Origin: Paratrimastix pyriformis
Taxonomy: Eukaryota > Preaxostyla > Paratrimastigidae
Assembly: GCA_027972325.1 (NCBI GenBank)
Contig: JAPMOS010000117.1
Location: 62,001-126,000 of the forward strand
Length of the DNA stretch: 64,000 nt
Direction: 5' to 3'
Shown here one piece after another: positions 29,690-40,949 of this stretch. The position numbers and the translations under genes are program-made. The notes under the pieces are model-generated. The model was given only the letters and a program-made list of their open reading frames with translations. It did no database searches and was not told the origin of the DNA. Each line of letters starts with the position of its first letter. Position 1 is the first letter of the stretch.

Positions 29690-30510
29690 TTGGAGGGTCC
29701 CCTTCATGGCCGCCGTCACCCCGGCCGCTGCTCGTCCACGCCGTCCACATCTCGGTCCGCTCTTGGCCCCACCTGCCCCCGGGTGCCGTTGTCCTCATCG
29801 CCTTGTTTCTTGTTTCTCTTCTTGCAGCAACGTGACGACCGACGCCGAGGTCATTCCGACGGGCTGGGTCCAGTGTGGCGGCCACAGCCACCACCAGAGC
29901 CGGATGAGGCGGCCCAGGCGGCTGCGGCCCAGGCGGCTGCGGCCCAGGCGGCTGCGGCCCAGGCGGCTGCGGCCCAGGCGGCTGCGGCCCTAAGCGGGCC
30001 ACGGCGCGACTGGCCGAGCTGGAGGGCGAGCCGGCCGCGGTGCGGGCGAGGAAGCCGCGACCGAGGCGCCCACGCGAGCCGGGTGGCTGCCCTGGCGGGC
30101 GAGCGGGGCCTGCGGGCCGAGGTGAGCACGGCCACGCGGCGCGGGGCGCAGGCCCGGCAGGCGGCCGGCGAGCTGGCCGCCTGCGCCAAGGGTGTGCAGG
30201 CCCAGAGCGAGCAGCTCGAGGGCGCCCTGGCGGCGGCCGAGGGTGAGTGCGCAGTCCGAGGCGGCGCGTGCCCAGTCAGAGGCGCAGGCGCAGGCGGCGG
30301 CGCAGGCCAAGGCGGCAGCGCAGGCCAAGGCGGCGGCGCAGGCCAAGGCGGCGGCCGAGGGTGCCCAGGCAGCGGCGAGCCTGGCCCAGGCGGATGGCTG
30401 CGGGAGGCCTGGCAGATGCAGGGCGAGGAGCTGGCCGGCGGCTTCAACGCCGCCGCTACCGATGTGTCTCCAAGTGGGCTACCCTCTACGAAGCGCGCAC
30501 CGGTGAGAAG
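29690..30510 (+). CDS. Possible Ala/Gln-rich coiled-coil gene or remnant
   Basis: Low-confidence coding region. A 15-bp unit GCGGCTGCGGCCCAG repeats five to six times at 29910-29995 and reads as AAAAQ. It is followed by heptad-like Ala/Glu/Arg-rich segments (AGELAACAKGVQAQSEQLEG) and AQAKAAAQAKAAA repeats. The protein-like stretches change frame, so either introns are missed or the gene is decayed. No function can be assigned. Its 3' end runs into the AACCTGCTT-type repeat domain. Confidence 0.25.
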
Positions 30511-31190
30511 ATCAGAAACCTGCTTTTCGGCTATCCAAAACCCGGGTTAACGATGGTTAACCAGCGTTTCGGGTGCCCCAAGAACCCGGATAACCTTATT
30601 TTGGGGAAGATTACGTCGAAAACCTGCTCGCGTTTTCTGCTCCACCATGGTTTTCGTTAGCGAACCACTTTCGTGCCTCCGCGACCCCGTGGGCTGCAGC
30701 CGGCTCAACTCCGGGAAAGCAGGCCCCGGGGAGAGCTACCGGAAGCCGGGTTCAGCTGGGTGAAGCGGCCCTGGGGGGGGGGGGGGGGGGGGGGAGGGGG
30801 GGACACATGCCCCCATCCTCGTCCAGGCCCTCCCTCCGCTCCCTCCCTCCGCTCCCTCCCTCCGCTCCCTCCCTCCGCTCCCTCCCTCCCCCACCCCCCC
30901 CTCGCCCCTCGTGGAGTGTGTGTGCGGGGGGAGGAGGGGAGGGAGGGGGAGGGAGGGAGGGGGAGGAAGGAGGAAGGAGGGAGGGAGGGGGGGCGTGTGG
31001 AGGCATTCTCTTCTCACCACAAATGCGAGGTGTGCGTGTGTAGCCCCCCCCCCCGCCTACCCCCAGTCCCCCCTGGCCTGCTTCAGGAGATGCGTGGTAG
31101 GTGGCACCCTGTGCGAGTGTCCACAGGGGGGGGGGGGGGGGGGGGGCGGGAGGCGGCGGTGGTGGTGGTGACAGGGCACCTCCTCCGCGA
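30510..31190. repeat. GGTTAACC words, poly-G and purine/pyrimidine tracts
   Basis: From 30510 to 30660 there are AACCTGCT and GGTTAACC-type words like those at 29.2 kb and 40.7 kb. Poly-G runs sit near 30774-30795 and 31123-31145. CTCCCTCCG repeats and their purine counterparts fill 30830-30995. No gene is supported. Confidence 0.7.
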
Positions 31191-32196
31191 CCATTGGGGA
31201 CACTTGGGAAGCTGGCTGCAGTTGATGCTCAACCCTGCTCAATCCTGGTGAACCGCTGATGGTTCACCGTGCTTCACCTCGCTGAATCTGGCTCAATCTG
31301 GCTCAATCTCGGTGAACCACTGCTGCTTCACCTTGCTGCACCTCGCTCCACCTGGTTGCATCGGGCTCAAGCGTGCTCCATCCGGGTTCACCGATGTTGC
31401 TGCACCTGGCTGCACCCCGCTGCCCCCCGCTCCACCCCGCAGCACCCCGCTGCATCGGGGTCAACCTTGCTTCGCCCGTTTGGTGCAGCGGGCTTCACCC
31501 TGATGCGGGGGCTCCCCACCGGGGGGCTCCGGTGGGGTTGTTCCGCTGCAGGTCGCAGTGGGTTGTACAACCGTTTTGAGGCTTTTCGGGAAGCTGGCTG
31601 CACGCGGGGGGTGCACCCGCTGCAGCCGGTTGCATCCCTTTTTGGCTCCTCCCCGGCTGCACCCCGCTCCACCCAGTCTTGGGTGCCCCCAAAAGAGCCG
31701 CTCTCTCAGAAGCCGCCGCCCCCGCGGGCACCCGGCTGCACCGCAAGGGGTGCACCCAGCTCAAACGCGGTGCAGCCCAAACGGGGTGAAACCGGGAGCA
31801 CCCGGTTGTACCCGGCTGCATCCGGGGTGCAGCAGTTGGCGGGTGCACCCACTCGAATGCGGTGCATCCGGTGCAGCCCGAACGGGTGCAACAGATGCAT
31901 CCAGGTGCACCCAGGTGCAGCAGCTGGCCGGTGCACCCTGGTGAACGCGGTGCACCCAGGTGCAGCTGCTGCAGGTGCAACCAGCTCAAGCGAGGTTGCC
32001 CCGGTGCAGCCAGACCGGTGCAACGGGTGCACCCAGGTGCAGCACAGGAGCAGCAGTTGCGGGTGCACCCGCTCAAACCAGGTGCACCCGGGTGCAACAG
32101 ACCCGCTCAAACAAGGTGCACCCTGTTGAACAGCTGCCGCAGAAAGGGGTGAACCGGGGGCAACAGGGTGCAACAGGGTGCAACACAAACCGGTTC
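31190..32196. repeat. Degenerate TGCACC / GGTGCA array, part 1
   Basis: About 1 kb of loosely tandem 9-12-bp words. The left half mostly reads CTGCACC, TTCACC and CTCAACC, and the right half (from about 31780) mostly reads GGTGCA and GGTGCAACAG. The array is therefore crudely palindromic at the level of its words. Frames through it are open but give only repeat-derived peptides. Confidence 0.75.
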
Positions 32197-32555
32197 TTTT
32201 TTTTTTTTTTTTTTTTAATCAAACCCAACCCAGAAACCGAGATTACTGGGCAGGTGCAGGCTCCCATTGGCGGCCCAGGGCCTAGGCCCCTGACCACCCG
32301 ACGCTGGCCCGCCCTTTGGCGGGTACAGCGCCCTCTCAGCCCACACCCTCCCTCCCCTTTTCGGGGAGGGTGGGCTCTGACCCCCCCTCAGGGGAGATCG
32401 GTCTCAGCTCACGCGCAATCCGGAAAGTTTCTCCCCACTTTTTCGTGCTTATTTTTGCCTTCTTCCATTCTCTCTCTGTCCAAACATCCAGAATTCCCAT
32501 TTCCGCCGCCAGCTCGCACTCTCCTTTGTAATAGGCTTTCGGATTACAAAGACAC
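32197..32555 (-). mobile_element. 5'-truncated poly(A) retroposon, copy 2
   Basis: Minus-orientation retroposed fragment. A run of 20 T (32197-32216) marks the poly(A) tail, and an 11-bp direct repeat CAAACCGGTTC flanks it (32186-32196 and 32556-32566). Its minus-strand frame ends with CNPKAYYKGECELAAEMGIL and DVWTEREWKKA, matching copy 1 at 34-35.3 kb. The 3' untranslated part has paired C and G runs. The flanking duplications and the truncation are what target-primed reverse transcription leaves. Confidence 0.85.
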
Positions 32556-32556
32556 C

Positions 32557-33660
32557 AAACCGGTTCAACAGGCTGCAAAACCGGGTGGAGCCGGCTGCAA
32601 AACAGGTGCAACAAGGTGCAACAGGTGAAACAGGGTGCATCAGAAACGCGATTCATCAGGTTGAACACCGGTTTAAACACTGGGTTTAACAGGATGCACC
32701 CGGGTGCAGCAGGGTGGAGCAAGTTCCTCCTCATGGGAAATGTGGTTCCAGTGGGGGGGTTTCCCCAACAAAAACGTGAAAACCCATGCCGTTCAGCCAT
32801 TCGCAGGGTGGGAAAAATGACGCGAGGGGGCCTGAAAACGGGGGGATGGCCAGAAAAACCCACGGGGATTTGCATGCAATCTGCATGCCGCTGGGGTGGA
32901 AGTCGCCGTTTTTTCTGTCATTTTCTGCCACCCCTTTCGCCGTTCCCCACGGGGCCAACAAATGGTTTTCCCGTCCTTTTGTGTATGTTTTCACAATCGT
33001 TTGAGAAGGCATCGGCACCACCCATTGCGCCAGCACGGCCGGCATCCCGGCATCCTCATCCTTTTCCAGATTTCTTTCTTCCCTCACCCCTTTCATCGTT
33101 CTTCTCCGGCAATTGCCCCCCCGGCCAACACGTTTTTCCCCCTTTCCAGCAACCCCCCCCCGCCCCCCCCCCCCTTCCCGGCCTTTACGGCCCCTCCCCG
33201 TGCTCCGTTTGCTGCCAACGCAGGCGGCCTCTCGGCCACCCCTCTCCTCCCTCCCTCCCCCATCCTCCTTCTCCCAATTCCCGACGCCCCGCCCACCCCA
33301 TGCACCCCGGTGACAACCCCGCCTGCACCCTCGGGGAGGAGCAAGGTGCAGCCCCGTGTGCATCGCTGCCCGGTGGAGCTCGGTGCAGCGGCTCCCCCAT
33401 GAGCCGGGTGCAACGGGTTCCTCGGGGGGGTGCACCCGCGAAGCGGTCGGGGGGCGGTGCAGCGGCTGCAGCGGGGGGCTTCGGGTGCAACCCCGGGAAG
33501 CCTTTTCGGCCCCCAATTGATTCCTCGAGAAAGGACCCAGGAAGCGATCCGCTTTTTGTGGGTGCAACTTGGGTGCAGCGGCTCTTCGGGCAACCAAAAG
33601 CCGGCTCAACCGGGGGGTGCACCCTGCTGCAGCCGGTTCAAGAACAAGCTGAAAAAACAA
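32557..33660. repeat. Degenerate GGTGCA array, part 2, with spacer
   Basis: GGTGCAACAAGGTGCAACAG-type words at 32560-32740 and 33320-33660 flank about 550 bp of non-repetitive, gene-free sequence (32740-33320) with a C-rich tract near 33155. The words match part 1 in orientation. Confidence 0.65.
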
Positions 33661-33871
33661 CCCACAGCTACCAAAAGCCGCTTCAGCGGGCTTCTCGGCC
33701 CCCACCGACCGCCGAAAAAGCGGCTTTTCCGCGCAAAAATGTGGTTTCCCGAAAACCACTGTTTAAGCTGAACTTCTCACGGGCTGTGGGGGTGATCAAG
33801 AGTGCTCACCCCTTTCGTCTTCTGGTCTGGTTGTTCGTGGTGCCGGTGGGCGTGGCCAGCTACAATGTTTA

Positions 33872-34046
33872 CTACACCTGCTGCACCTACTTGGGTGCAC
33901 CTGTTGCACCTACTTGGGTGCACCTGCTGCACCTGTTGCACCTACTTGGGTGCACCTGCTGCACCTGTTGCACCTACTTGGGTGCACCTGCTGCACCTGT
34001 TGCACCTACTTGGGTGCACCTGCTGCACCTGCTGCACCTACTTGGG
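33872..34046 (+). repeat. 32-33-bp minisatellite, CACCTACTTGGGTGCACCTG
   Basis: About five near-identical units containing CACCTACTTGGGTGCACCTG and CTGCACCTGTTG. Single units of the same sequence reappear at 35304-35335 and 40646-40690, on the far sides of the retroposon and the LTR element. The array was therefore split by those insertions. Confidence 0.88.
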
Positions 34047-35303
34047 CGGTGCAGCAAGAAGATGGACTGATTGCTTTCCGAGGGAAAACGATGGAGAGGG
34101 AGGTATTCTGGAAGATGTTTCGGAGGTATCGGCAAAGCGTGATGAGGAAGGGGAAAAGTTGGGCGGAGATGACAGCGGGATTTGTGGAGGAAGCAGTGAG
34201 ACTCCATGAGCGATACACGCAGGGAACGGTACTTGGCGGACAGAGGGTTGTGAAAGATGAGAATGCATGGGCCACGCCACATCAATGGAGTACTGTCATG
34301 GCAGATGCTTTCGGGCTGTGTACAATGCTGTTCTGTCATCCTGGGAATGTGGACCCGACGTACGAGGAATACTGCACACCAGCAGAGGAGGATAGGGTGT
34401 TTGGAGCAAGATTTGATGGATTTGAGAGAGTAAATGAGGATAGCGAGCTCTTGGCATTTGCGAACCCTGAATATGAACAAGCGGCAATGGATCAGCTCTT
34501 TCGGAAAATCGCGGAAAGAGTGAAGAACCCGAGAGCCATGAGGGTGCGTGATGGTTATTCCGTACGGACCTGGAATGCCGAACAGAGATGGAATCGGGAG
34601 CGGGTTGGATATTATCCGCAAGACGATCACAATGGAAAAGGTCGACGCAATGGTTAGGGAGATTGCGGTGTTTGAAGCGGGGACATTCCAATTCTGGCGG
34701 GCGAATTTCTGGAAGGACGGAATTATAGGTGCTGGTAATGCTCCTTGGCCTGTGGGAATTATCATGGTGGAGAATGCCGCTTGTAGAGAAAAGTATCCGG
34801 TGGATGGAGAGGCCTACGCAAGAATGAAGGAAATGATGACAAGACAAGCAGGGGTGCAGGGGGTTCATTTTGGAGACGTGGGCAAAACTGAAAATTGCTG
34901 TGCTATGATGGCAAGGGAAGTTCGGAAGAAAGTGTCAAGGAGACTCGAGTGTCTCTGTAACCCGAGAACTTATCACAAAGGTGAATGCGAGCTGGCGGCT
35001 GAGATGGGAATTCTGGATGTCTGGACAGAAAGAGAATGGAAGAAGGCAATGATTAGTGCGAAGAACTGGGGAGAAACTTTTCAGATTGCCCGAGAGATGA
35101 GACCAATCCCCCCTGAGGGGGGACAGAACCCACCCCCCGGAAGGGGGGAGGGAGGGTGTGGGCTGAGAGGGCGTTGGGCCCGCCAGAGGGCGGGCAAGCG
35201 CCGGGCGACTGGAGCATTAAGCTCTGGTCTGCCAATTGGAGCCTGCACCCGCTCGGTAATTTCGGTTGCCGGGGTGGGTTTGTAGAAAAAAAAAAAAAAA
35301 AAA
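34047..35303 (+). mobile_element. Poly(A)-tailed retroposon, copy 1
   Basis: A 1.26-kb insertion that ends in 18 A (35286-35303) and is bracketed by CACCTACTTGGG (34035-34046 and 35304-35315), although that word is also the host minisatellite unit. It carries two overlapping open stretches in different frames (to 34657 and from 34548). Either there is one frameshift or the element uses two frames. The second contains a Cys/His-containing segment (LECLCNPRTYHKGECELAAE) shared with copy 2. I see no reverse transcriptase, endonuclease or RNase H motif, so it may be the end of a longer non-LTR element or a mobilised gene. The family is unclassified. Confidence 0.75.
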
Positions 35304-35335
35304 CACCTACTTGGGTGCACCTGCTGCACCTGCTG

Positions 35336-35420
35336 TGTGCGTGTTAGGCGTTTGGAATAGGAGAGTTCTCCTGGGTAATATACTCGTGCAGGCACCCTCT
35401 CTGCACCCACCCTGCCCACA
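35336..35420 (+). repeat. 5' LTR, 85 bp
   Basis: TGTGCGTGTTAGGCG...CCCACA, identical by eye to the 3' LTR. It is unusually short for a Ty3/gypsy element. A perfect 14-bp palindrome CAGTATCGATACTG straddles its inner edge. Confidence 0.92.
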
Positions 35421-38400
35421 GTATCGATACTGGGCACTTCTCCTTTTTTCTTGATTTCAACTAGTGCCTGGTAACCGTTACACCATGTCTAGACAGAAAT
35501 TCGCCACCATTCTTTTGCCGTCGAAGATTCGGAGCATGAAGCCGGAAGCTTTTGTTTCACCTTTGCCGAGTCTTCCTCGCCTCCGCAACATCTTGAACTT
35601 TGAAGAGTGTGTGAGATTTGAGGACACCATCTCACAGACTATTGGATCGATTGATGGCCTTCCTGTTGATTTGAGGCAATTGGTCCCTCCTTCTGCGGTG
35701 GGTATTCTTTTGCGTTACAATCAACATTGCTTCGATTCTTGTGAAGATCTCTTTGATTCGCTTTACGACATCTCTCGACCGAAATCAAATTTTCTCCGAA
35801 CTCGTCTTTTGGCATCGCTTGTTTTTCTCCTCCACCGACGTCTGAGCAAATCGCCTTCTCACTTGAGGAACATATTTGGAAGTTCCTCAGGTTTGTTGAT
35901 GGGTTGAAGTTCCCGGCTGAGGCCGCCGCGAAGCTCTTTCTCAAGTCTTTCCGCGGTTTCTTTGGCGACATGGTCAAGGATGAGTTCCTTGTTGGTTGCG
36001 CCGCGTCTCCTTCTTCGGACGATGATTCCTCTTCGTCTTCGTCTGAGGACGAGAAGCCAGCTCCTTTGGCTTCTGCCACTTCTGTTCCGGCCACTTCTGG
36101 TTCTGACCCCGCGGGTACTTCTGCCGGGGTTGCGAAGACGCCTGCCGAACAGGCCGCTCAGGAGCTGGCGGCCCTGGATCAGGAAACCGAGTTGCATCGA
36201 GCGGTCGAGCGCGTGCGCGATCTTGCGCAGAGACTTGACGAGGCTGCAGCGCTCCATCTGTCACGAGGTGTCACGACCGCTCCTCGCCCTGTTTTCGGCC
36301 ACTCCTTCGGCCATGGCCATCACCGTGAACGTGCTTTCGCCGGCCGTGTTCCTTTTCAACCTCCGACTCCGTCTCCTCCGGCCACTGCCTCGGTCCCCCC
36401 GCATCCGACTTCGCGGGGCTCCGTCGAGCGTAGCCGCCTTCGTGACCAGGGGCTTTGCACATGGTGTCATTCCCCCGGTCATGTGATTTCGGATTGTCCG
36501 GGCAACGATCATGGAATTCCCGGACGGAGCAGGTATCATCCTGAGAACAACGGGGCCCCGAGGTTGGCCCCCAACCGTCCACCTGCTCCTGCTCCACCTT
36601 CTTCGACGTCTCCAGCCCCTTTGGGTACTTCCACCACATCGGCTCCCACTTTCGGTGGCGGACGGTACCCACGCCGTTCGCGGAACCCGGCTCACTTGCG
36701 GCTTCTCCAAGCCTGTCCACCACCGGCTGGGGTTCCTCCCACTCCTGTTGGGCCTGTCACCTCTGTCGTACCGGCTGGCACCCCCGCACCTTCAGCTTCT
36801 GTTGTGGCCACCACTCCATGCTCTGGGGCAGCTACCACCGCTGTCACTTTCCCATCTTTCGGGAAGCTTGACCCTCAGCTTACCACAACGGTTGTTGTGA
36901 ACGGGGTGTCCGCGCCCGCTCTCCTGGACACTGGCGCAATGATTTCCGTTATCTCACCGGCTTTTGCGCATGATCTGGCACTACCGGTCGTGGAGGACGG
37001 CCCGGTTCGCTCGGTATTGCTCGCTGATGGCAGTCGTACTTCTGTTCAGCGTTTCAGTCCCGTTACTTTGAGGCTGAGCCCCGAATGCAAGCCTCAACAG
37101 GCCGTCTTGTACCATCTGGGTCGTGACCCGTTGATCTTGGTTGGTCTCTCTGAATTGCGCGGGCATGGCCTTGTTCTTGGTGATACTCCAACCATCACTC
37201 CTCTCAACATCCCTGTTGATGATGACGACAACGATCTGGGTGATGATGATTATGGTGGTGAGGCCATTGTGGGACGCTTGGTTTTGGCCGGTCCCCTTGG
37301 TGCTCTTGATTCTGACGGCCAGCCAGATTTGGCCGCCCTTGCTCTTGCTGCTCCGCGCATCGCCACTCTTGCCACTCCGCCTTCCGGAGTCTCGGAATCC
37401 TCGCCTGTGTGGATTGCACCCGCTTCTGAACAGCCTCACCTTGGGAAGGCTGCACCGACCCTTCCTGTTGTTCGCCGTGATGTTCTCACCGACCCTGAGG
37501 CCCAGCAGGTTACCGACCTTCTCGGCGAGTATGCGCATCTTTTCGGGGACTCACCTCTTCCCCGCTGTGATGGAGCCTTTTCGGGTCCAGCTCTTGCCCG
37601 GAGCCAGCCCTGTCTCGACCCCTCCCCGGCGTTTTCACGGGGAAAAGGAGGCCTTCGTGAAGAGACAAATTGATGATTGGCTCTCTGCCGGAGTTATACG
37701 TCCATCACGGAGCGTCTGGGCTGCTCCACTGACAGTCGCCCCAAGCGTGGTGGCGGCTGGAGACTTTGTGTGGACTTTTCTCAACTCAATTCCCGGACTG
37801 CTCAGGAGGCTTTCCCGTTGCCGATGGTCAACGATTTGACTTCGGTTTTCGGGGCTGTGGTTACTTGGCCTCTTTTGATCTCAGTGCCGGGTTCAATCAA
37901 GCGCCGGTGGCCCCAGAAAGCGTTCCGCTGCTCTCGTTCACCTCGAGCCATGGACAATTTGAGTTTCTTCGCCTGCCCTTTGGAGTTGTTTCGGGGCCCT
38001 CCTACTTCCAGAGGCAGACCTCAACCATTTTCTCCAATTTGGCCCGGACGGTTGTCTATCAAGACGACCTGGGTATTGGAGGACGGGATTTTCCTGAATT
38101 CCTTTCTGGCCTGCGACGTGCATTGGAACGAGCCGCACTTCACCGCCTTCGTCTGAATGTCAAGAAGGCCAACATTGGCCCCAAGGAGTTGTCTTATCTG
38201 GGTTTGCTCCTTGGCCCGGATGGGACTCGTCCTGACCCGGAGCGTGCTGCCCTTTCCTGCAGCTGCGTGACCCTTGCAACGTGGCTGAACTGCGCAGTCT
38301 TGTGGGGACGATCCAGTACTACATCCCGTACCTCCCTGGACATTACCGTCTTTTGGCTCCGATGCTTCCTCTTTTGAAGAAGGGCCAGCGCTTTCACTGG

Positions 38401-40560
38401 AACGCGGAGTGCCGGGAGTCTTTCAGCAAGCTGAAGACCCTGTTGTCGCGCGCGCCTGTGCTCCATCACCCTGACCCTCAGGCGCGGCTGGAGATCCGGA
38501 CGGATGCTTCTCAGAAGGGGATTGGCGCGGTCCTCCTTCAATATCCACCTGGCCGTCCGGTGGAGACCGTATGCTTCGCGGGGAGGCAGCTGACCCCGCG
38601 GAGACGCTACTCCACGCTTGAACAAGAGACTCTCGCCTTGGTTTGGGCGTTGCACAAGCTCAGGGGCTATCTGCATGGCCCTATTGTGGCGACGACCGAT
38701 CACCGGAACTTGAGCTTCGGCACCAGTGATTCCACCAGTGATCGTGTTCACCGCTGGCGCGCTCAGCTTGCCACGTATGCTCTGACTGTTCGCTATGAGC
38801 CTGGCTCTGGGAACTTCATTGCTGACTTGCTGAGCAGACTCATTGCTCCTGTGGACCCTCCCCTGCCGGTTTGTCGTGACGCACCACCTGGGGTTCGGGT
38901 GGTTGTGGTCGACGATGACAAGGATGGTCCCCTGGTTGAACAGCCACCTTTGCCCGATCTTGCTTCTCCTCACGAGCTTCCCGATGGGTTTCCGTCGATG
39001 ATCTTCCTTTGGTGAAGCTGTTGTCGCCTTTGAAGCACCGAATTGTCGATGGCCGCTGGGTCCTTGAGGAGCGACCTCCGGATGATTGTGTGTCGCGCCT
39101 CTTGACATGTGCCCATTCGCTCCCACTTTCCGGCCATGGCGGAATCCAACGGACCGCCTATCGTTTGCATCAGGCGGTCACCTGGCCCCACGATGAGGAG
39201 GATGTTGCCAAGTTTGTCCGGTCTTGTGTGGGGTGCCAACTTGCAGCCCGCAAGCCGGATGCTCCTGCTGATCTTCTGACGACACCAGCTGGGAGTCCTT
39301 TCGTCTCTGCAACTTGATTTCATTGGGCCCCTGCCGAAGACGTCGGCGGGATCCGTGTATGCTCTCACTGTCGTTGATCGCTGGTCTCGCCTGACCGAGG
39401 TCTCCGCTTTTCTGATGCCACCGCTCAGTCAGCAGTTTTGGGACTCCTCTCGTGGATTTCGCGCCATGGGGTTCCTCTTTCAATTTGCTCTGATGGCGGC
39501 CCGCACTTTGCGTCCGGAGCTTTTCACCAGGTCGTGGAGTCTCTTCGGGTTGATCACCATATCTCTCTGGCCCATGCGCCGACTGGTCATGGTTTGGTGG
39601 AGAGGCAAAACGAAACCGTTCTGGATGCGGTCCGAGCGCTCCTGCTCGACAATCATGCTGCTGATGTGGAGTGGGATACCATCCTGGAGCCTGTCTCTTT
39701 GCCATTAATTCTGCTCCGAACCGTGTGACTGGACTTTCGCCTTTTGAGGGCCGTCCACGGGTTCAAGATGCGGTTGCCGATTCAGCAAGAGCTGGGGTTT
39801 CGCTCTGTGCTCGCTGATGATCCTTTGGCTTTTGCTGCTCGCCGATCGGCCCAGCTCCAGACTATTGTCGCCCGTTTTGCTGAGGCGGAGCGCAAGGCGT
39901 ACGAGGGACGCCGCCGCGCGTATCTCCAGCGCGTGGCCCGTCGGCCGAAGGCTGAGTATGATCCGGCCGAGTTCGTCCTGGTTTCTTGGCCTGCGCCCAA
40001 CAAGCTTGCTTCGGTGTGGCGTGGGCCGTACCAGGTTGTCTCTCGCGAGTCGCCTGTGAGTTACCGGCTCCGTGATCTGGTCTCGGGCATCGAGACTGTC
40101 TTTGCCGCCTCGCGGCTCCGTCGTTTTTCCAGGGCGACATGTCCGAGAATGATCTTCGCGAGGTGGCCGCTGCGAAGGGGAGTTCTTTGTGGAGTTTGTC
40201 CGGAGTCACCGTCGCCAACCTGCCCTTGAGTTCCTGGTGCATTGGCTCGGCTATCCCGACGCCGATGAGACTTGGGAGCCGTACGAGAACTGTGCTGGGA
40301 ACGTACAGGTGGAGGAATACGTCCGGGCTCACCCTGATGCCCGGCCTGGTTCGGAGGATCGGCCCCGGCCCCAGCCCCGTGGCCAGCCCCGTCGGGCTCG
40401 CAAGGCCACGAGGGGGGAAGGGTAGGGGTCTGGACTTGTCGTTCGTAAAGCCGAACTTCTTTCCCTTTGTTTTGTCTATTCCATCCGTCTTCTTCGCCCT
40501 GCCTTTGTTTCCATTCCCTTCCTCTCCCTCACCTGTGTCTTCGTCTCCGAAGGGGGGTAG

Positions 40561-40645
40561 TGTGCGTGTTAGGCGTTTGGAATAGGAGAGTTCTCCTGGG
40601 TAATATACTCGTGCAGGCACCCTCTCTGCACCCACCCTGCCCACA
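40561..40645 (+). repeat. 3' LTR, 85 bp
   Basis: Same sequence as 35336-35420. It is preceded by a purine tract (GAAGGGGGGTAG) and followed directly by the minisatellite unit CTGCACCTACTTGGGTGCAC that the element interrupted. Confidence 0.92.
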
Positions 40646-40900
40646 GCTGCACCTACTTGGGTGCACCTGCTGCACCTGCTGCACCGACTTTTCTGCAGCG
40701 GGTTAACCTGCTTCGCCGAAAACCAGGTTAACTCCTTCGAAAACCTGCTGCACCTGCTTCTCCGAAAACCTGTTTCACCTGCTCTTCCGAAAAGCAGGTT
40801 CACCTGGTCCTTCCCGTGGGCCCGCCCCACCTGAGGAGGAGCTTGCCCGCCCGACGAGAAGGCGCACCTAAACATGTTGCACCTGGTGCAACCCTGCTTT
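40646..40900. repeat. Right remnant of the AACC/GGTGCA repeat domain
   Basis: One minisatellite unit is followed by GGTTAACCTGCTTCGCCGAA-type words: AACCTGCTGCACC, CCGAAAACCTG and AGCAGGTTCACC. These are the same words as at 29.2-30.7 kb, so this is the other edge of one repeat domain. Confidence 0.7.
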
Positions 40901-40949
40901 TTGCAAAAACAAAACAGTTTCCGAACTTCTCAAATATTGGATGGATCGG

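Larger units (their letters stand above)
35336..40645 (+). mobile_element. Ty3/gypsy chromodomain LTR retrotransposon fossil
   Basis: A 5.3-kb LTR element with 85-bp LTRs (35336-35420 and 40561-40645, TG...CA ends), identical by eye, and a 4-bp GCTG duplication (35332-35335 and 40646-40649). A polypurine tract lies just before the 3' LTR. Parts in order are: gag-like frame from 35464; a CCHC zinc knuckle (CTWCHSPGHVISDC, about 36.46 kb); aspartic protease (LLDTGAM, about 36.93 kb); reverse transcriptase with YQDD (about 38.06 kb); RNase H (about 38.5 kb); integrase with HHCC finger and catalytic region (39.1-39.7 kb); and a C-terminal chromodomain (FLVHWLGYPDADETWEPYEN, about 40.24 kb). It therefore belongs to the chromoviruses. 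The element is broken, with several breaks in the pol region. Matching LTRs suggest a fairly recent insertion. Confidence 0.93.

Noticed and set aside
33000-33330. Pro-rich frames between the two GGTGCA array parts
   Set aside because: They are C-rich low-complexity sequence. No exon phase consistency or motif is present.
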